Positions 10,350 to 21,223 of a DNA stretch of 64,000 bases are shown here, one piece after another. The translations under genes and the position numbers were made by a program. The stretch lies in NCBI GenBank assembly GCA_964006375.1, contig OZ023265.1, positions 8,619,660 through 8,683,659 of the forward strand. The letters run 5' to 3'. Every line of letters starts with the position of its first letter. Position 1 is the stretch's first letter. The stretch is from Tillus elongatus. Its lineage: Eukaryota > Arthropoda > Insecta > Coleoptera > Cleridae. The notes below the pieces were generated by a model that saw nothing but the letters and a program-made list of their open reading frames with translations, was not told where the DNA came from and searched no databases.

Positions 10350-11550
10350 CAAAGTTGTTTAAGGATCGGGCAGCGCACAGATAGTCTAGGGTAGATGTCT
10401 GTGAGAGGGACATTGAGTGCGCCCTTCTCCCGTTAGCTAGTACAAAACTTAAGTCGTTAAAAAGGAAAGGGATAAGTAGGTTTCGGACAGATATATGAGA
10501 GAAGGACATTGAGTGTGCCCTTCTACCGTGAGCTAGCAGTGGATCACAGCATAGTTTGATTATTATGCTGGGACGGTACTATGAACTAATAGTGATGAAT
10601 TTTTGTTTTTTTTCTTCCCTTGTGGAAATCATGTTTTGGTTTGGTTACACTTAGTGTTTTCATGAGGTAGTAAGATAGTACAAGGATGATCTTAGAGGGA
10701 GAATTTAAATGGATATAGTATTACTCTCACAGCATAACGGAGAAATATGTATATACCTACTAGGCTTCCACAACCTATTATTGTTTTTTCAGCTTTCCCG
10801 CCCCAGACGTAAACCAGCTGCCCAGAGGCGATTTAAAAGATGGCCAGCTGCACTTTAGGGAGAAACAGAGGTAAAGGTTGGGAACCATCTGATTCCAGCC
10901 CTCTATATACATTTTGAAACCGTCTGGAGCTTAAAAGGTTTCAAAACCAGACAAAATTTTTAGCCGTCAATTTTTTTTTCTTTTTAGGGAAATGTATAAC
11001 ATTTTGAGAACGAAGGAAGAGAAAACTTTCCTAGCGCATCCCGCCCCTATGTTAAACAAATATTATATCTTATGAGAATGTTTTGGTAGGCGTCAGGAGG
11101 TTGAATGCCTTAAATCTGGGCCTTCCTTTGTTCTCTCTCTCTCTGTCTCTAAGGCATTGTAACTGGTTAGCATATAGGTTATTGAGGGAAAATGTAAAAT
11201 AAAACATGAGCGTTACCTCCGGCTCATTTAATTTTTTCTTATCTGGTAGGAACCAAATAGCTTCGCGAGTGAAAAAAAAAGGAAAAAAAAAACAAAAGAG
11301 AAAAGTGTGTAAAACTGAGTGAGCTTGAAGAAAAGCAACTGTCCTGCTCATCGAATCTCTAACAGCACTAGCACGAATAAACTGTAAGCTGCGGACAAAT
11401 ACGGTGCCGGTAACCTAAAGACAGTTAAACATATCGAATCCAAAGACAAACTTAGAAAAAGTAGCTATAATCCAGGATAATTTTGAAGTGCAAACTAATA
11501 TAGACTTAGTGATCCAGAGTATTGCCTTAACCGACTAGAGTTTAGCAGGC
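10350..11550 (+). other. pol-env intergenic region
   Basis: 1.2 kb without a long ORF. It holds a 33-bp direct repeat (GGACATTGAGTG(C/T)GCCCTTCT core at 10408 and 10504), whose copies can each fold weakly as GAGAGGG/CCCTTCTC. A CT-rich block follows at about 11127-11152, with A/T runs near 10970 and 11272. An env splice acceptor should lie toward the right end, but no single site stands out. Confidence 0.5.
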
Positions 11551-13578
11551 ATGTTTCGCGAGTGCGGTCTCCTAAGAACAATGTGCATCCTTGTGGTATG
11601 TCGCCAAGCAGAGACTTTCATCGCTTACGACTGCAACGATCCGAAAGCCAACATTACCGCAGTATCAGTTCGAGAGGTGGCAGAGTGTCCAAGAGGTCAA
11701 GAAGATTATGAAGTGGAAAAGACCGAGGCTAAAGTCTTCCAAAGAAACGAGATCCAGAGGCAAAAGATATATACGTGTCTAATTGAGATGACGCGCATTA
11801 TCTCGTATTGTGGAATGCATTCCCATAGTTCACTGGTGGATGGGGGCATTTCGACCGAGATAGTAAAACTAGGTGGCCAGGAGTGCCGAGATACGCACAG
11901 ATTTGGCACCATAAAGCTGTTCAATCAAGTGATTGGTGCCTTAGTCAAAAATGGCACCACTCACGCATCCTTGACCCTAGTAGGTACCGTAACCATAGAT
12001 GGTAGTTGTACAGGGGCAACATATGTAGAAAATGGAAAAACATGGCATGGCGTGACCGTCATCGCATCAGTAGACATAACTCTAACCGATTATGTCGCCA
12101 ATGTTCGTTTGGAAGATAACCAGATCCATTTGCAGACAGGAGTGACCTGTCCCTACCTAGAGGGTTACTGTTTTGATAGCTTAATAGGTGAGGCAGTATG
12201 GCACCTACCGGTTGTCACTCGATGCGACGAGGGGCTGAGTCTGTTGTATGAGGGTTCCGCCAGAAAAGTGAAGGATGTGAAGAATCAACAGGTGTATATA
12301 GTGGTGGAGAGTCAAGATAAAACCTTTGCTCTCACACTGGTTAAAATGACTCTTTTGTGTCACTGCGTGGCGTGGCAAACAGAACATCCCAAGCTTGCTG
12401 TGGTCTTCGGAGAAGAAGGAAAATCCATCAAGGCTCAAATGAGTTTAGTAGCACAGAACACAGACTTGGCGTCCTATGTGAATAGTAAGTTCCTGTACGT
12501 TGAGCAATCTTTTAAGCGAGATATAGACCAACTATTTGTAAATATGGTTCAGAGAATATGCACCACAAGAAGAGAGATTTTAAGGAACAGGCTGCTGTTA
12601 GCGCCTATCGCCCCAGATGCAGTGGCTCAAATCATCCAAGGCGAAGGCAAAGTGGGAAGAGTTTTAGGCGAAGTTTTATATATTATTCAGTGTGTCCCGA
12701 AGAAGGTCAGTCTACGAAGAACTGATCGATGTTTCAAGGAATTACCAGTCAATTTAGGGAATAAGTCACTATACATGGCCCCTGTTACAAGGATATTACA
12801 GACTCATGCAGAAGAAATTGATTGCAATGGAATAGCCCCTCCACTGTACTTCATTGAAAACCATTGGGTAGCTTTAAATCCCCAACCTGTGGTACATGGT
12901 GAACCGAAAATTCTTCAAGTAGAAGCAGATCCCGAACTAAATTTTGCGCCAATTCAGCCAGTAGGAGCGAATGGACTTTACACCAGGGAAGAAATCGAAC
13001 AGGCTCAAAAGACACTCACGTTCGGTAGTGAACGTAGAGCTGTAGAAAATATACTGGCCCGACGCATGGCGGGCTTGGATACCAGCTCACAGGGGTACTC
13101 GACCCTTAATTTCTTTGACCCTCAAGAAATCAAGACACTAGCCAAGACCACCATTAAGCAACTGTATGGTTGGTTCAGCGACCTGGGAACCTTCATTAGT
13201 GGCCTCATTGGATTCTATATCATCTTTAAGGGACTCAAATATGTGGTCGGAGTAATCGTGAACGCGCTTCAGTTGTATAAGACAATCGGTTGTGGGCTAG
13301 TCTTACTGGCCAGTGTATGGAACACTCTAACGTTCTGGGTCATGCACAAACATGAGACTCACAACAAAGTTCGTACCAAGTCCACCGGAAATTCGGCATC
13401 ACAGAGCGAGCAGGTTGAGGTACCCACCGGACAGGATCCGCTACTTCCGGCCGACTGCAGGTCCTTGACAATCGGTTCGAGCGCGCCGCAGTTGTATCCT
13501 GTAATGGAAACGGGTACGGCCCGAGATACGGTACCAAGCTGGACTGTTAGAGATACCGCAGGGCAAAAGACTACCTAA
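11551..13578 (+). CDS. env: Envelope glycoprotein-like protein, 675 aa
   Basis: An uninterrupted 675-codon frame in the env position of the provirus. It begins with a short hydrophobic N-terminus (LLRTMCILVVC), then AYDCNDP at residues 25-31, and is rich in cysteines. Two N-glycosylation sequons are visible (NIT near 35, NGT near 134). Near the C-terminus are long hydrophobic stretches at about 545-575 (GTFISGLIGFYIIF) and 580-600 (GCGLVLLASVWNTLTFWVM), fitting a membrane anchor plus a cytoplasmic tail of about 70 residues. I do not see the R-x-K-R furin site and fusion peptide of the baculovirus-F-type Env of classic errantiviruses. The N-terminal YDC and cysteine layout recall glycoproteins of arthropod negative-strand RNA viruses (chuvirus-like). 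That assignment is a recollection and needs a profile search. Confidence 0.7.
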   Translation: MFRECGLLRTMCILVVCRQAETFIAYDCNDPKANITAVSVREVAECPRGQEDYEVEKTEAKVFQRNEIQRQKIYTCLIEMTRIISYCGMHSHSSLVDGGISTEIVKLGGQECRDTHRFGTIKLFNQVIGALVKNGTTHASLTLVGTVTIDGSCTGATYVENGKTWHGVTVIASVDITLTDYVANVRLEDNQIHLQTGVTCPYLEGYCFDSLIGEAVWHLPVVTRCDEGLSLLYEGSARKVKDVKNQQVYIVVESQDKTFALTLVKMTLLCHCVAWQTEHPKLAVVFGEEGKSIKAQMSLVAQNTDLASYVNSKFLYVEQSFKRDIDQLFVNMVQRICTTRREILRNRLLLAPIAPDAVAQIIQGEGKVGRVLGEVLYIIQCVPKKVSLRRTDRCFKELPVNLGNKSLYMAPVTRILQTHAEEIDCNGIAPPLYFIENHWVALNPQPVVHGEPKILQVEADPELNFAPIQPVGANGLYTREEIEQAQKTLTFGSERRAVENILARRMAGLDTSSQGYSTLNFFDPQEIKTLAKTTIKQLYGWFSDLGTFISGLIGFYIIFKGLKYVVGVIVNALQLYKTIGCGLVLLASVWNTLTFWVMHKHETHNKVRTKSTGNSASQSEQVEVPTGQDPLLPADCRSLTIGSSAPQLYPVMETGTARDTVPSWTVRDTAGQKTT

Positions 13579-13857
13579 GATGTCCACCAGACACCAGCCA
13601 GCAGCCCCAGTGTCAGAGCAACGACCTCACCCTGAAGATATCGGCAAAGTTGAGTGACAGAAGTGTTCCTAGAATAAAGTGTAGTTAGGTAGGATGTAGG
13701 TAGATTAGGAGATGAGTTGGAGGTAACCTAGTAGTTTGGTTTGGGAGTTGAGCGTGGGTCAACGTAGATTAAGGCGCTGTCGTTTTTTTTTTCTCTCTTA
13801 ATTCGTGTGAGATTTTTTTTCTTATGGAAAAAAAAATCTCCTTTGGTCGGTGGCAGA
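13579..13857 (+). other. env 3' untranslated region up to the 3' LTR
   Basis: It contains T runs and the purine run GGAAAAAAAAA at 13826-13836. No classical polypurine tract abuts the LTR: the bases just before TGTAAATG are GGTCGGTGGCAGA, so second-strand priming is unclear. Confidence 0.5.
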
Positions 13858-14543
13858 TGTAAATGAGCATCATTTGCAGTGTTTAACTTTAATCAGAATC
13901 AGTTTAGAGAAAGCGAAATTTTCCTTTTGAAAATTCGCTAATAAATGTTTTATATTTAAAATATAGTTTGCCAATTATAAACAATAGTTTCGATATGCAG
14001 CTGGAAATTAAAAACGACAACGCAGCATATTAGCAAGTTAAGTTGAAAGAAACTGGGCCAGTGGAAATGCGACATAGACAGAAATACTTGGATTGGCGTC
14101 CACGAGTAAAAATTATTAAACGGAAGATTTAATTAAGTTTGAGACAGTGTTCAGATTAGCAGTGGTCCCCTTCCGGTAAAATCTCTGTGTTTTGGTGTTA
14201 GAATAAGTGCCGAGTATAGGGAAGAGAGACTGCTGATCCTAAGAGGAGACTGGGTGAGATCTAGCCTTTGTTTTTCTTATTTACATTTCCCTGGCGGTAA
14301 TAAGGCGTCATAAGTGGTCGATAAGAATAATTGTATTTTAGTAAATTGTAAATTATTAGTGGGTTATTTAAGGTAAGGAATAGGATAGGAGAGAAGTGGT
14401 ACTTATTAGTCATTATAGAGATTGATTAAGAAATATTCATCCTGGTAGTTTCTTCTGTAATAAATAAATTAATTAGTAACAAGGGGTTTTTCTAAGTATA
14501 TTCTTTGACCCTATAAGGTCTGACAAAAAAACCGCCGGTTACA
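13858..14543 (+). repeat. 3' LTR, 686 bp
   Basis: Same boundaries as 2002-2687 and, by eye, the same sequence throughout. It is followed by the target duplication ATAT at 14544-14547. Confidence 0.95.
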
Positions 14544-14589
14544 ATATTATGTTATACCTATTTTTAGCGGTTTTGGTCTTGGGGTGCGC

Positions 14590-15155
14590 TAAGGTTATGC
14601 TCTGTGCGCATATACCACGCCTTTCGAAACTGAGGTGTTCGCTATCCTGTCTGTAGCTAATCAACAGGATGTGCGGATGAGCCCTGAGAAATGTGTATAC
14701 ATTTGCTCAGATAGTCATGCGGTCCTCCGGACAGTCTGCACGACCAGAACTAGGTCAACGCTGGTTCAGGAGTGTGCTCACATCCTTACGAGACTGTCCA
14801 GGACAAAGGAGGTGCAACTTGTGTGGGTTCCAGGACACTGTGGCGTCGTGGGGAATGAAGTGACGAATGATCTCGCAAGGCTTGGTTCCCGGCGGACGTT
14901 CTGTGGCCCGGAGCCTGCTATAGGCATAAGTAGGAGGGTGCTCTCCGACGCCCTAGATAGGTGGATTGAGGAGACCATGGAGAGGCACTGGCGTTCGGTG
15001 GCTATAGGTAGGCGAGGGACTTTGTGGAGGGACCGGACAGAGACAAGACTGTCTGGCTTCTCGGTAGGAGTCTTTCTGCGCTTCGCCGCATCGTTGGGGT
15101 GCTGACAGGCCACTGTGCTCTTAGAAGACACCTTACATTGGTAGGTGTCGAGAGT
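14590..15155 (+). pseudogene. GC-rich LINE fragment: RNase H domain
   Basis: An open stretch reads TEVFAILSVANQQDVRM ... CSDSHAVLRTV, then QLVWVPGHCGVVGNEVTNDLARLGSR, the RNase H D-S-H-A and final E/D region of a LINE ORF2. The downstream GPEPAIGISRR block matches 32.97-33.2 kb closely, so it is the same family as the LINE that hosts the Polinton. It breaks off at about 15155 (GTCGAGAG), before the terminal cysteine/histidine knuckle present in the other copy, and has no intact product. Confidence 0.8.
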
Positions 15156-15159
15156 TGCT

Positions 15160-15290
15160 TATTGCGAGCCATCCACTGAACTTGTCATCCTCAGCCAAGA
15201 GTCAATAAATTTTTGCTCGTATCTCACTACTTTCTTCTTTCTTGGTGGTATGTTATCAAAATATGACTCACTATCACTACTGCTAACCAT
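15160..15290 (-). pseudogene. Short ORF fragment resembling a zinc-finger/hAT-type protein N-terminus
   Basis: From ATG 15290 the minus strand reads MVSSSDSESYFDNIPPRKKE, then a VVRYEQKFIDSWLRM segment, before a stop at the junction with the LINE fragment. The KFIDSWL segment recalls N-termini of ZBED/hAT-derived proteins. It is too short for a firm call, and the rest is missing. Confidence 0.3.
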
Positions 15291-15291
15291 A

Positions 15292-16004
15292 ATCGTAACT
15301 TTTTGATTGTTTCCGTTATCAAGTATCCAGTAACACAAAAATACTCACAACAGCAATCGATAATAGGTCGAATAAAAATCTAAACAAACGACAGCTCGGG
15401 CAAGGCATGGGGTTCCCGAGTAACAAACAACAGAATGTAAAACAGACTTCGACCGAACGATCTGGTTACTGTATCCTCTAGTGCCATCTATTAAATCGAT
15501 TGATAATTACGTAGTCCGGTAGGGGTCGGTTTTACTTATTGCTGAAGCTTAGTTGGTATACGGACTACGCAGCAAATAAATCAGATTGCGCTAACTTCTT
15601 TAATAAAAAACTATGAATTTGAAGGCTAAACTAAAAACTGGGAAGATTTCAAAAAAACTGAAAATCTACAGTTAAAAATGTAGGGTTGGCTACACTGCTC
15701 AGTGGGCAAAGCTTCTTTCTACACAAAAGCACAAACAGATGATGTCAGCAAATACGGGCGTGGCTACTTAATGAGCTCTACTGTTAAGCATAGCAGATAA
15801 TAATAATACATAACGATAATAATATAAATAGTGAAATAGTGAACATAAGGAACGACGGGGTTGTGGCTTAATTCGTTATAGGGTGGTATTATTGGCAACG
15901 TGATGTCATTTACTTCAATATCATCCATACCGCCAATACCCTAAGTTGTTGACGCGCTCTCATTAACAAAAATAAGAAACAAAAATAACAGTAAAAAAAC
16001 TTAC
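15292..16004. other. eys intron sequence, no gene seen
   Basis: About 700 bp of AT-rich sequence downstream (in gene orientation) of the eys laminin-G exon. An ATAATAATA-type simple repeat lies at 15800-15835. I find neither an exon nor a recognisable transposon. Confidence 0.5.
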
Positions 16005-16315
16005 TCAGCTCTAACCCTCATTTCGTTTCCATTATTTACAGGGATATTTAGTTCGCTTAGCAGCATGGTTTGGTAACCACAGGAAAATTTAAATTTCAGG
16101 TAGCCATCTTCGATATAAAGAGCCATATATGTAGAATCCACATGTGTGTAAAAAAGTAAACCGTTAGATGCAAAAGTTTTGGCTCTGAATTCTATTAAAA
16201 TGTCAGATATGTTAACCAGTCTGTGAGACAGATACGACTCTCCATTGAATGCTGCTTTCCTTATGCCCAAATGGATCTCACAGAATAAACCTTCTGTATC
16301 AAATGGACAAAGGCA
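16005..16315 (-). CDS. eys: eys exon: end of EGF-8 and first laminin-G domain
   Basis: Acceptor TTTATTTCAG precedes the first base (16315) and donor GTAAGT follows 16005. The exon enters in phase 0 and leaves in phase 2 (311 bp). It begins CLCPFDTEGLFCE, completing the EGF repeat opened in the 19081-20149 exon, and continues into a laminin-G sequence (ILIEFRAKTF, NGLLFYTHV, YMALYIEDGYLKFKFSCG). The rest of this laminin-G domain should be in the next exon, which I do not find in the remaining 16 kb to the left. Confidence 0.82.
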
Positions 16316-16599
16316 CTGAAATAAAAAATAAAAATTTATAACAGTCAAATTACATTCATTTAAATTCATTATTCTGCAGAAACATAAAATGTAAATCCAC
16401 GGTTAAACTGCGCTAGTGGCTAGCTGCCTCCGCCAAAACAGATAGACAGACAAACATGTGAGAATGTTCGAAGAAAAGTTGGTGTATTTACAAATTAACT
16501 TTGTCGAAAGATATAATTCCTGACTCACAACGTAGCTTTCGAAAAGGCTTTATGACGCAAATGCCCTTGACACTGTGACAGCGGACGTCACTGAGGCTT

Positions 16600-16913
16600 G
16601 TGATGTGCGAGTCGTATCGGATTTGATTCTGTTTAGACTTTTCGAGAGCTATCTTGATTTGATTGATCGTAAGCTCTTGTTACCAAAACTTAGATACTAT
16701 GGGTTTGGCAATTACAATTTACCACTCAAATTATTTCAATTATTTAATACAGATCTCAGCGAGTATTAGACAAACGAATTGTGATCTTCGTCGCTTAAAA
16801 TTAGTTCGGAAGTGCCCCAGGGTAGTGTGCTTGCGCCTTTGCTTTTTCTAATATTTTTGATATTCTTAAGATCCTTAATAATTGCAAAGTTCGGGGATAA
16901 GTTGAGGACAGAG

Positions 16914-16991
<78 letters not shown>

Positions 16992-17190
16992 CAGACTAAA
17001 CGGTCTGTTGGACTCTTATCACTTCAAATCATTAGTCAACACACCAACGAGGGAGGGTATATATCGGGGAATCTTGGTTCGTTTGTCGATAGACTGTTGT
17101 CACCAATATTGTAGAGTGCTGCAACCATGTTTGACCTTGCAGTGTCTGATCACAGTGTTCAAGAATTATTGTTTACCACACACATTCTTG
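16600..17190 (+). pseudogene. LINE fragments (RT and endonuclease pieces around a (TA)n array)
   Basis: At 16640-16860 readable RT pieces (DLIDRKLLLPKLRYYGF, VPQGSVLAPLLFLIF) occur with a frame change. After a (TA)n array, 17000-17190 reads like the end of a LINE endonuclease (LLDSYHFKSLVNTPTR). The endonuclease piece lies after the RT piece, so the fragments are rearranged or come from two copies. Confidence 0.55.
16914..16990. repeat. (TA)n microsatellite
   Basis: About 77 bp of uninterrupted TA dinucleotides. Confidence 0.97.
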
Positions 17191-17589
17191 ACCCCCCTGT
17201 AGCGGGTGATCAGTGTTGTTTTATTAAGCTTAGAGTATTTTCTAGCCAGACTTATTTGGTACGTTTTTGGAACAGTATCCTATTCAGGTTAATTAATCGG
17301 AGAGGGCTAATGTCAATCAAGTTTTTGGTAATTTTTGATCAACTTAGGTAAATGAACAAATTGATTTACACTATTTTATAAAATGTATATGTATAACTGT
17401 TGCTGTTTCGCTGAAGTGCTCGGCTTTCACAAATACAGAATGAAAATAAATTATACATTTAATACCTACCCCGTGTTGGTTGCAATTGTCTGTCTCTTCA
17501 GGTAAATGGGTTCGACCCTCAACTACCTGTTTTTATTACATAGTGACGTCAGAAGCTTTCTCTGTTGAATTACTACTTTGTGCTAACAT

Positions 17590-18798
17590 GTTTTTTATTT
17601 TTTATTTATTTCAACAACACACCACGAGGTCTCACAGCCTAAATGGTAACGTACCGTGGGTGTCGAAAAGGAAGAAAGAGGCAACTTGTTAATTCTGGAC
17701 TTGAAGGTTTGGAGGTTCGGAGGAGAAGGAAAAACATGTGGCGGCAAGGAATTCCGCAACTTGGAAGTCCTCGGGACAAAAGAGCGGGCATAACAAGATG
17801 TTCTATGTCTGGTGACCTGGACAGTAAAATGGTGCATTCGCTCTGTTCCCCTGGTAGATCTGTTAGGGGTAGCAGGTGGAGGAACTATGGAAGAAAGCTC
17901 CTCTGAGCAGTGCCCGTGCAGATATACATAAAAGAGAGAGAGGTCACCAACGGCACGTCGGTGGGCAAGGAATGGCAGCATTTGGGTGAGGGTAGGGTCA
18001 CCGATGAGATGTATAGCCTAATTTCTTAGCAGCCACTTCTGCAATTGATGTGACATGTTGGTGCCAATTGAGATTTCGATCCACAGAAATGCCAGCAAAT
18101 GAAAATGACTCATTACTTTGAATAACTTGGTTGTTCATTGTAATGGGTCTAGGGCTGGTGTATCTCTTATGAGATAGAAAACAAGACTGAGATTTGGTGG
18201 AGCTGAATTGTACAAGATTTTTACTTCCCCAGTCTAATATTTTTTGGAGATCCACAGAGACAGAACCCTCCAAGAGTCTGCGATCCTCATCTAATTGGGC
18301 TAAAGAGACAGGCTTAGAATATTGTATATTTGAGTAGAGGGTGCTGTCATCCGCGTAACTGTGAACTGGGTGTTAGATGTGCTAGCGAGGCGGTCATTGA
18401 TGTGGAGAAGAAACAAAGTATGGGCTAAAGCTGAACCTTGAGGGACTCCTGCATTAATTGGATACAGTTTAGAGGAATGGCCATCCACGACAAAAGAAAT
18501 ACTCAGGTTCGAGAGCAAATTTGCTGTCCAGGTACATAGTTTTGGTGGTAGGCCATAGGCCGGAAGTTTATTAAGCAGCGCTGCGTGCCAGACCTGGTCG
18601 AATGCTTTGGATATGTCTAGAGCAACAATCTGGGATTCACCGTGTAGTTCCATAGACTTGTTCCAAGAATGGGTGACAACGGAAAGGAGGTCGGCAGTTG
18701 ATCTACGCTAACGGAATCCATACTGCCTGTCGTGGATTAGTCTGTGTTTTTCAAGAAATTTTAGTAATTCGGTGGTTATATACTTTTCCATCACTTTA
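17590..18798 (-). pseudogene. LINE family C, copy 1 (5'-truncated, RT to 3' end)
   Basis: The minus strand reads the RT core in broken pieces: LHGESQIVALDISKAFDQVW, then NAGVPQGSALA, then VSVDLQKILDWGSKNLVQF, with frame changes and loss of the catalytic YADD region. The 3' end is the family signature GCCCTCGTGGTGTGTTGTTG (here with an AGACC variant) followed by an A/T tail (AAATAAATAAAAAATAAAAAA). The 5' truncation is at about 18798, beside the KVMEKYI segment. It lies in an eys intron in the same orientation as eys. Confidence 0.85.
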
Positions 18799-19080
18799 GC
18801 ATGTTAATATGTTTGGTGTACGTTGTATACTCGTGATAATTTTAGATTTATTATTACTATTATTATTGTACTAAAAGCGATGGGTTAAATTTGAAGTTTT
18901 CGATCAAGTGTAAACCGCCAATATATTGTTTTTACCTCTCTAACTTTCTATGTAAAAAGAAGACAGAACAGTTATTTTATATATAGTTATCTTGTAACTA
19001 ACAATAGTAAGGACAAAAATAAAGAAATAATCGACTCAAGAGGGGTACTAACTAAATAATAATAACCTAATTAAACTTAC
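18799..19080. other. eys intron, no gene seen
   Basis: AT-rich, with an ATTATTATTATT-type simple run near 18850. No feature beyond the eys donor site at 19075-19080. Confidence 0.5.
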
Positions 19081-20149
19081 GTTATAGTTTCCATTTTCAA
19101 AAATGCAACTTCCACCATTTCTACACTGACTCCCTCGTTTGGTGCAGTCGATAAAAACTGTCGGTTCCGTAGTGCCTTCAGTTGTTGTCTGGATTGAGGT
19201 GGATTTTACTGATGTTGTTTCTGGCTCTTCAGTGAAAAAAGTTGTGATCGATGGAAGGATAGTAGTAGAAACCGTCGAAGCCACAGTAATGTTACTCACT
19301 GTTACTGATGTTAAAGTTTCTGTTGGGGAAGTGATTATCACCATTTCTGTTGATATTGGAAGGTCTGTTTTCATAGTTGTTGTCCATTTAATTGTCGAAG
19401 GCGTGATAGTAGTGTTCCAAGACGGTACCGAAGTGGGATATACACTTGTAAGCAAGTCTTCAGTAGTGCCTTCTACGGTGGTGATTTGGAGGGTGGAAGT
19501 GGTTGGTTTTTCTGTAGTTCTTTCAGTTGTTGTTGGTATTTTATTTGTAACTTCTGTCGTTTCGATTGAGCTCGACGAAATATCTGTACTCAAGACAGTA
19601 GTATCTATAATAGATTCCGTTGTGATAGATGAAGTTGTAGTTGATGTGGTTGGCAAATAAGTCTCCCTCGATATCGGGGTGGTTGTAAACTTCTCAGCTG
19701 TGAAAAATTCCGTTATATAAGGCGTTAAGGTGGTATCTATAGTAGTATTCGGTAGCGCTTCAGTCTCTGGACTTGTTGGTATTGTCGATAGAGTCGTCGA
19801 TATAGTTGTAGTTGGTGAAGAGATGTTAAAATGATCTTTTGGCACTGTTGTAAAGGTATCATCTTGAGTTGATTTGGTCGTTTCTGTGGTTGTTATTTCG
19901 GTTGTAGTGTTATATGTCTTTTCAGTTGTGGTTATAAATGTTGTAGATGTTTTCTCTGTTGTAGAAGATGGTTTTTCTGTTGTTGTTGATGGTGAAGAAG
20001 TAAATGTAACGGGTGTAGGGCTAATATATTTACAATCATAGTTATTTTCTCCTAAAATAAGGCACTCACAAAGAACACCTGTAAGATTTGGGGGACATGA
20101 ACACGTAAAGTTATCAATTCCGTCGATGCAGGTGCCCCCATTCATACAC
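19081..20149 (-). CDS. eys: eys exon: EGF-7, mucin-like Thr/Ser domain, start of EGF-8
   Basis: Acceptor TTTCTTATAG precedes 20149 and donor GTAAGT follows 19081. The length is 1,069 bp, entering phase 2 and leaving phase 0. It completes the EGF started in the previous exon (CMNGGTCIDGIDNFTCSCPP), then about 290 residues rich in Thr and Ser with many TTT/STT runs, NTT/NIT sequons and almost no cysteine. It ends with a new EGF (CTKRGSQCRNGGSCIFENGN). The Thr-rich stretch should be heavily O-glycosylated. A secreted EGF/laminin-G protein with an internal mucin segment is what is known for eyes shut/spacemaker, the extracellular protein that opens the inter-rhabdomeral space in insect eyes. Confidence 0.85.
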
Positions 20150-20410
20150 CTATAAGAAAAAAATAGCCCTATCAATACTGATTAATAATTTAGTAGCTAC
20201 AAGTCAATAGGGAATTTGCAATATCTCTTCTGTGATAAAAATATCGGGACTGTAATAATTTAAATATCGTAGGTTTTGTTTCTTCTCTTATAAGTTACTT
20301 AAGGATATAAAAAGTCAACAAACCCTGTTAATATTGAATATTTAGTTTAATAGCAATGTCAATACAGAGCTATTTTTAAAAAATCAGTAAAAAGCGAAGC
20401 CCTTGTTTTT
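20150..20410. other. eys intron, left flank of the LINE insertion
   Basis: AT-rich, with no gene. It ends at the first copy of the LINE target duplication. Confidence 0.5.
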
Positions 20411-20821
20411 AGAAGGCATCATGGGGGGTGTGGTCCCTTAGCCTGGTCATGCGCTGGTCGTTCTCTCGACTGATCGACGCGTGACTTAGTTACTGGACTC
20501 CTAGAGGCTGGCTCCACGTGCCACCCCTGGCGCGACTGTAGGCAATGGGAATAACGCCCAGGGCTGATGGTCTACTAAAGTCTCAATCCTTCTCACACAC
20601 GCCACACACACGCATACAAACACAGACACGATACACATAGATCGGGTTGAGGGCTTCTCGGGCTTCGGCGTGGACTCCGAGCGGAGCCTGCTCTGGACTG
20701 GCAGCGCTGTGCAAACCAGGTCCGGCACACCTGGCGCCGTTTGGACAGTACAGGGACCCACCTTTGCCTTGGCCGGTGTAGGGAGCTGCCCTATGTGTAG
20801 TGCTAATGTGTCCCCACCTCT

Positions 20822-21223
20822 GTGAGGGGGCGGGGGTCTGCCGCGACCCCGGCCGCTGAGGCGGGCCCTGGCCCCTCGGGAACGTCAGGTCCGGCGGGTA
20901 GGAGGGACATGCAGGTGGTCATCACCTCCAACCGGGGGGATGGCGTAGTCCTGGCGGAAGAGGCGGAGCCAATAAGGCGGAGTCTGGTGGCGGGGATGTT
21001 GGACGCCATGTCGGTATCCGACGGGGCGTTGCAGCTCCGCTTCCGTAACTCGGGGATAGTTGATCCAGGGTGGTTCTTGGTGACCGCCGAGGATGACGAG
21101 TCCCTGAGTTGGCTTCTTAACGGCTGGTCCGGGACGGCGGTGGAGGAGATCGCCTTCAGCGCCGTAAAGGCAGGGGGCGCCCCATGGCCGGTCCGGATCG
21201 GCTTTTCGCTCAGAAGAGGTTGA
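20822..21223 (+). pseudogene. LINE ORF1 fragment (DUF4780-like)
   Basis: The frame reads MQVVITSNRGDGVVLAEE, then LQLRFRNSGIVDPGWFLVTA and DDESLSWL. This resembles the C-terminal nucleic-acid-binding region (DUF4780 type, from memory) of insect LINE ORF1 proteins. The N-terminal part is short and Gly/Ala/Pro-rich, so the ORF1 is shortened by deletion. Confidence 0.55.

Larger units (their letters stand above)
1998..14547 (+). mobile_element. Ty3/gypsy-type endogenous retrovirus with env, near-intact
   Basis: The element proper is 2002-14543 (12,542 bp), flanked by a 4-bp duplication ATAT at 1998-2001 and 14544-14547. The order is 5' LTR, primer site, gag-protease, pol (RT-RNase H-integrase), env, 3' LTR. 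The two 686-bp LTRs, read base by base, show no difference, so insertion was recent. Breaks seen are one in-frame TAA in gag at 4192-4194 and a 220-bp tandem duplication over the 5' LTR/leader junction. The integrase carries a GPY/F module, as in Ty3/gypsy elements. The host gene eys runs on the opposite strand and this insert may sit in one of its introns. Confidence 0.93.

Noticed and set aside
10105..10509. Minus-strand 134-aa ORF at the end of pol
   Set aside because: Overlaps the pol C-terminus in antisense with no recognisable domain; likely chance.
11706..12438. Minus-strand ORFs within env
   Set aside because: Antisense shadows of the env frame.
19139..19660. Long plus-strand ORF rich in Val (173 aa)
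   Set aside because: It is the antisense shadow of the Thr/Ser-rich eys exon; ACN codons read as valine-rich on the other strand.
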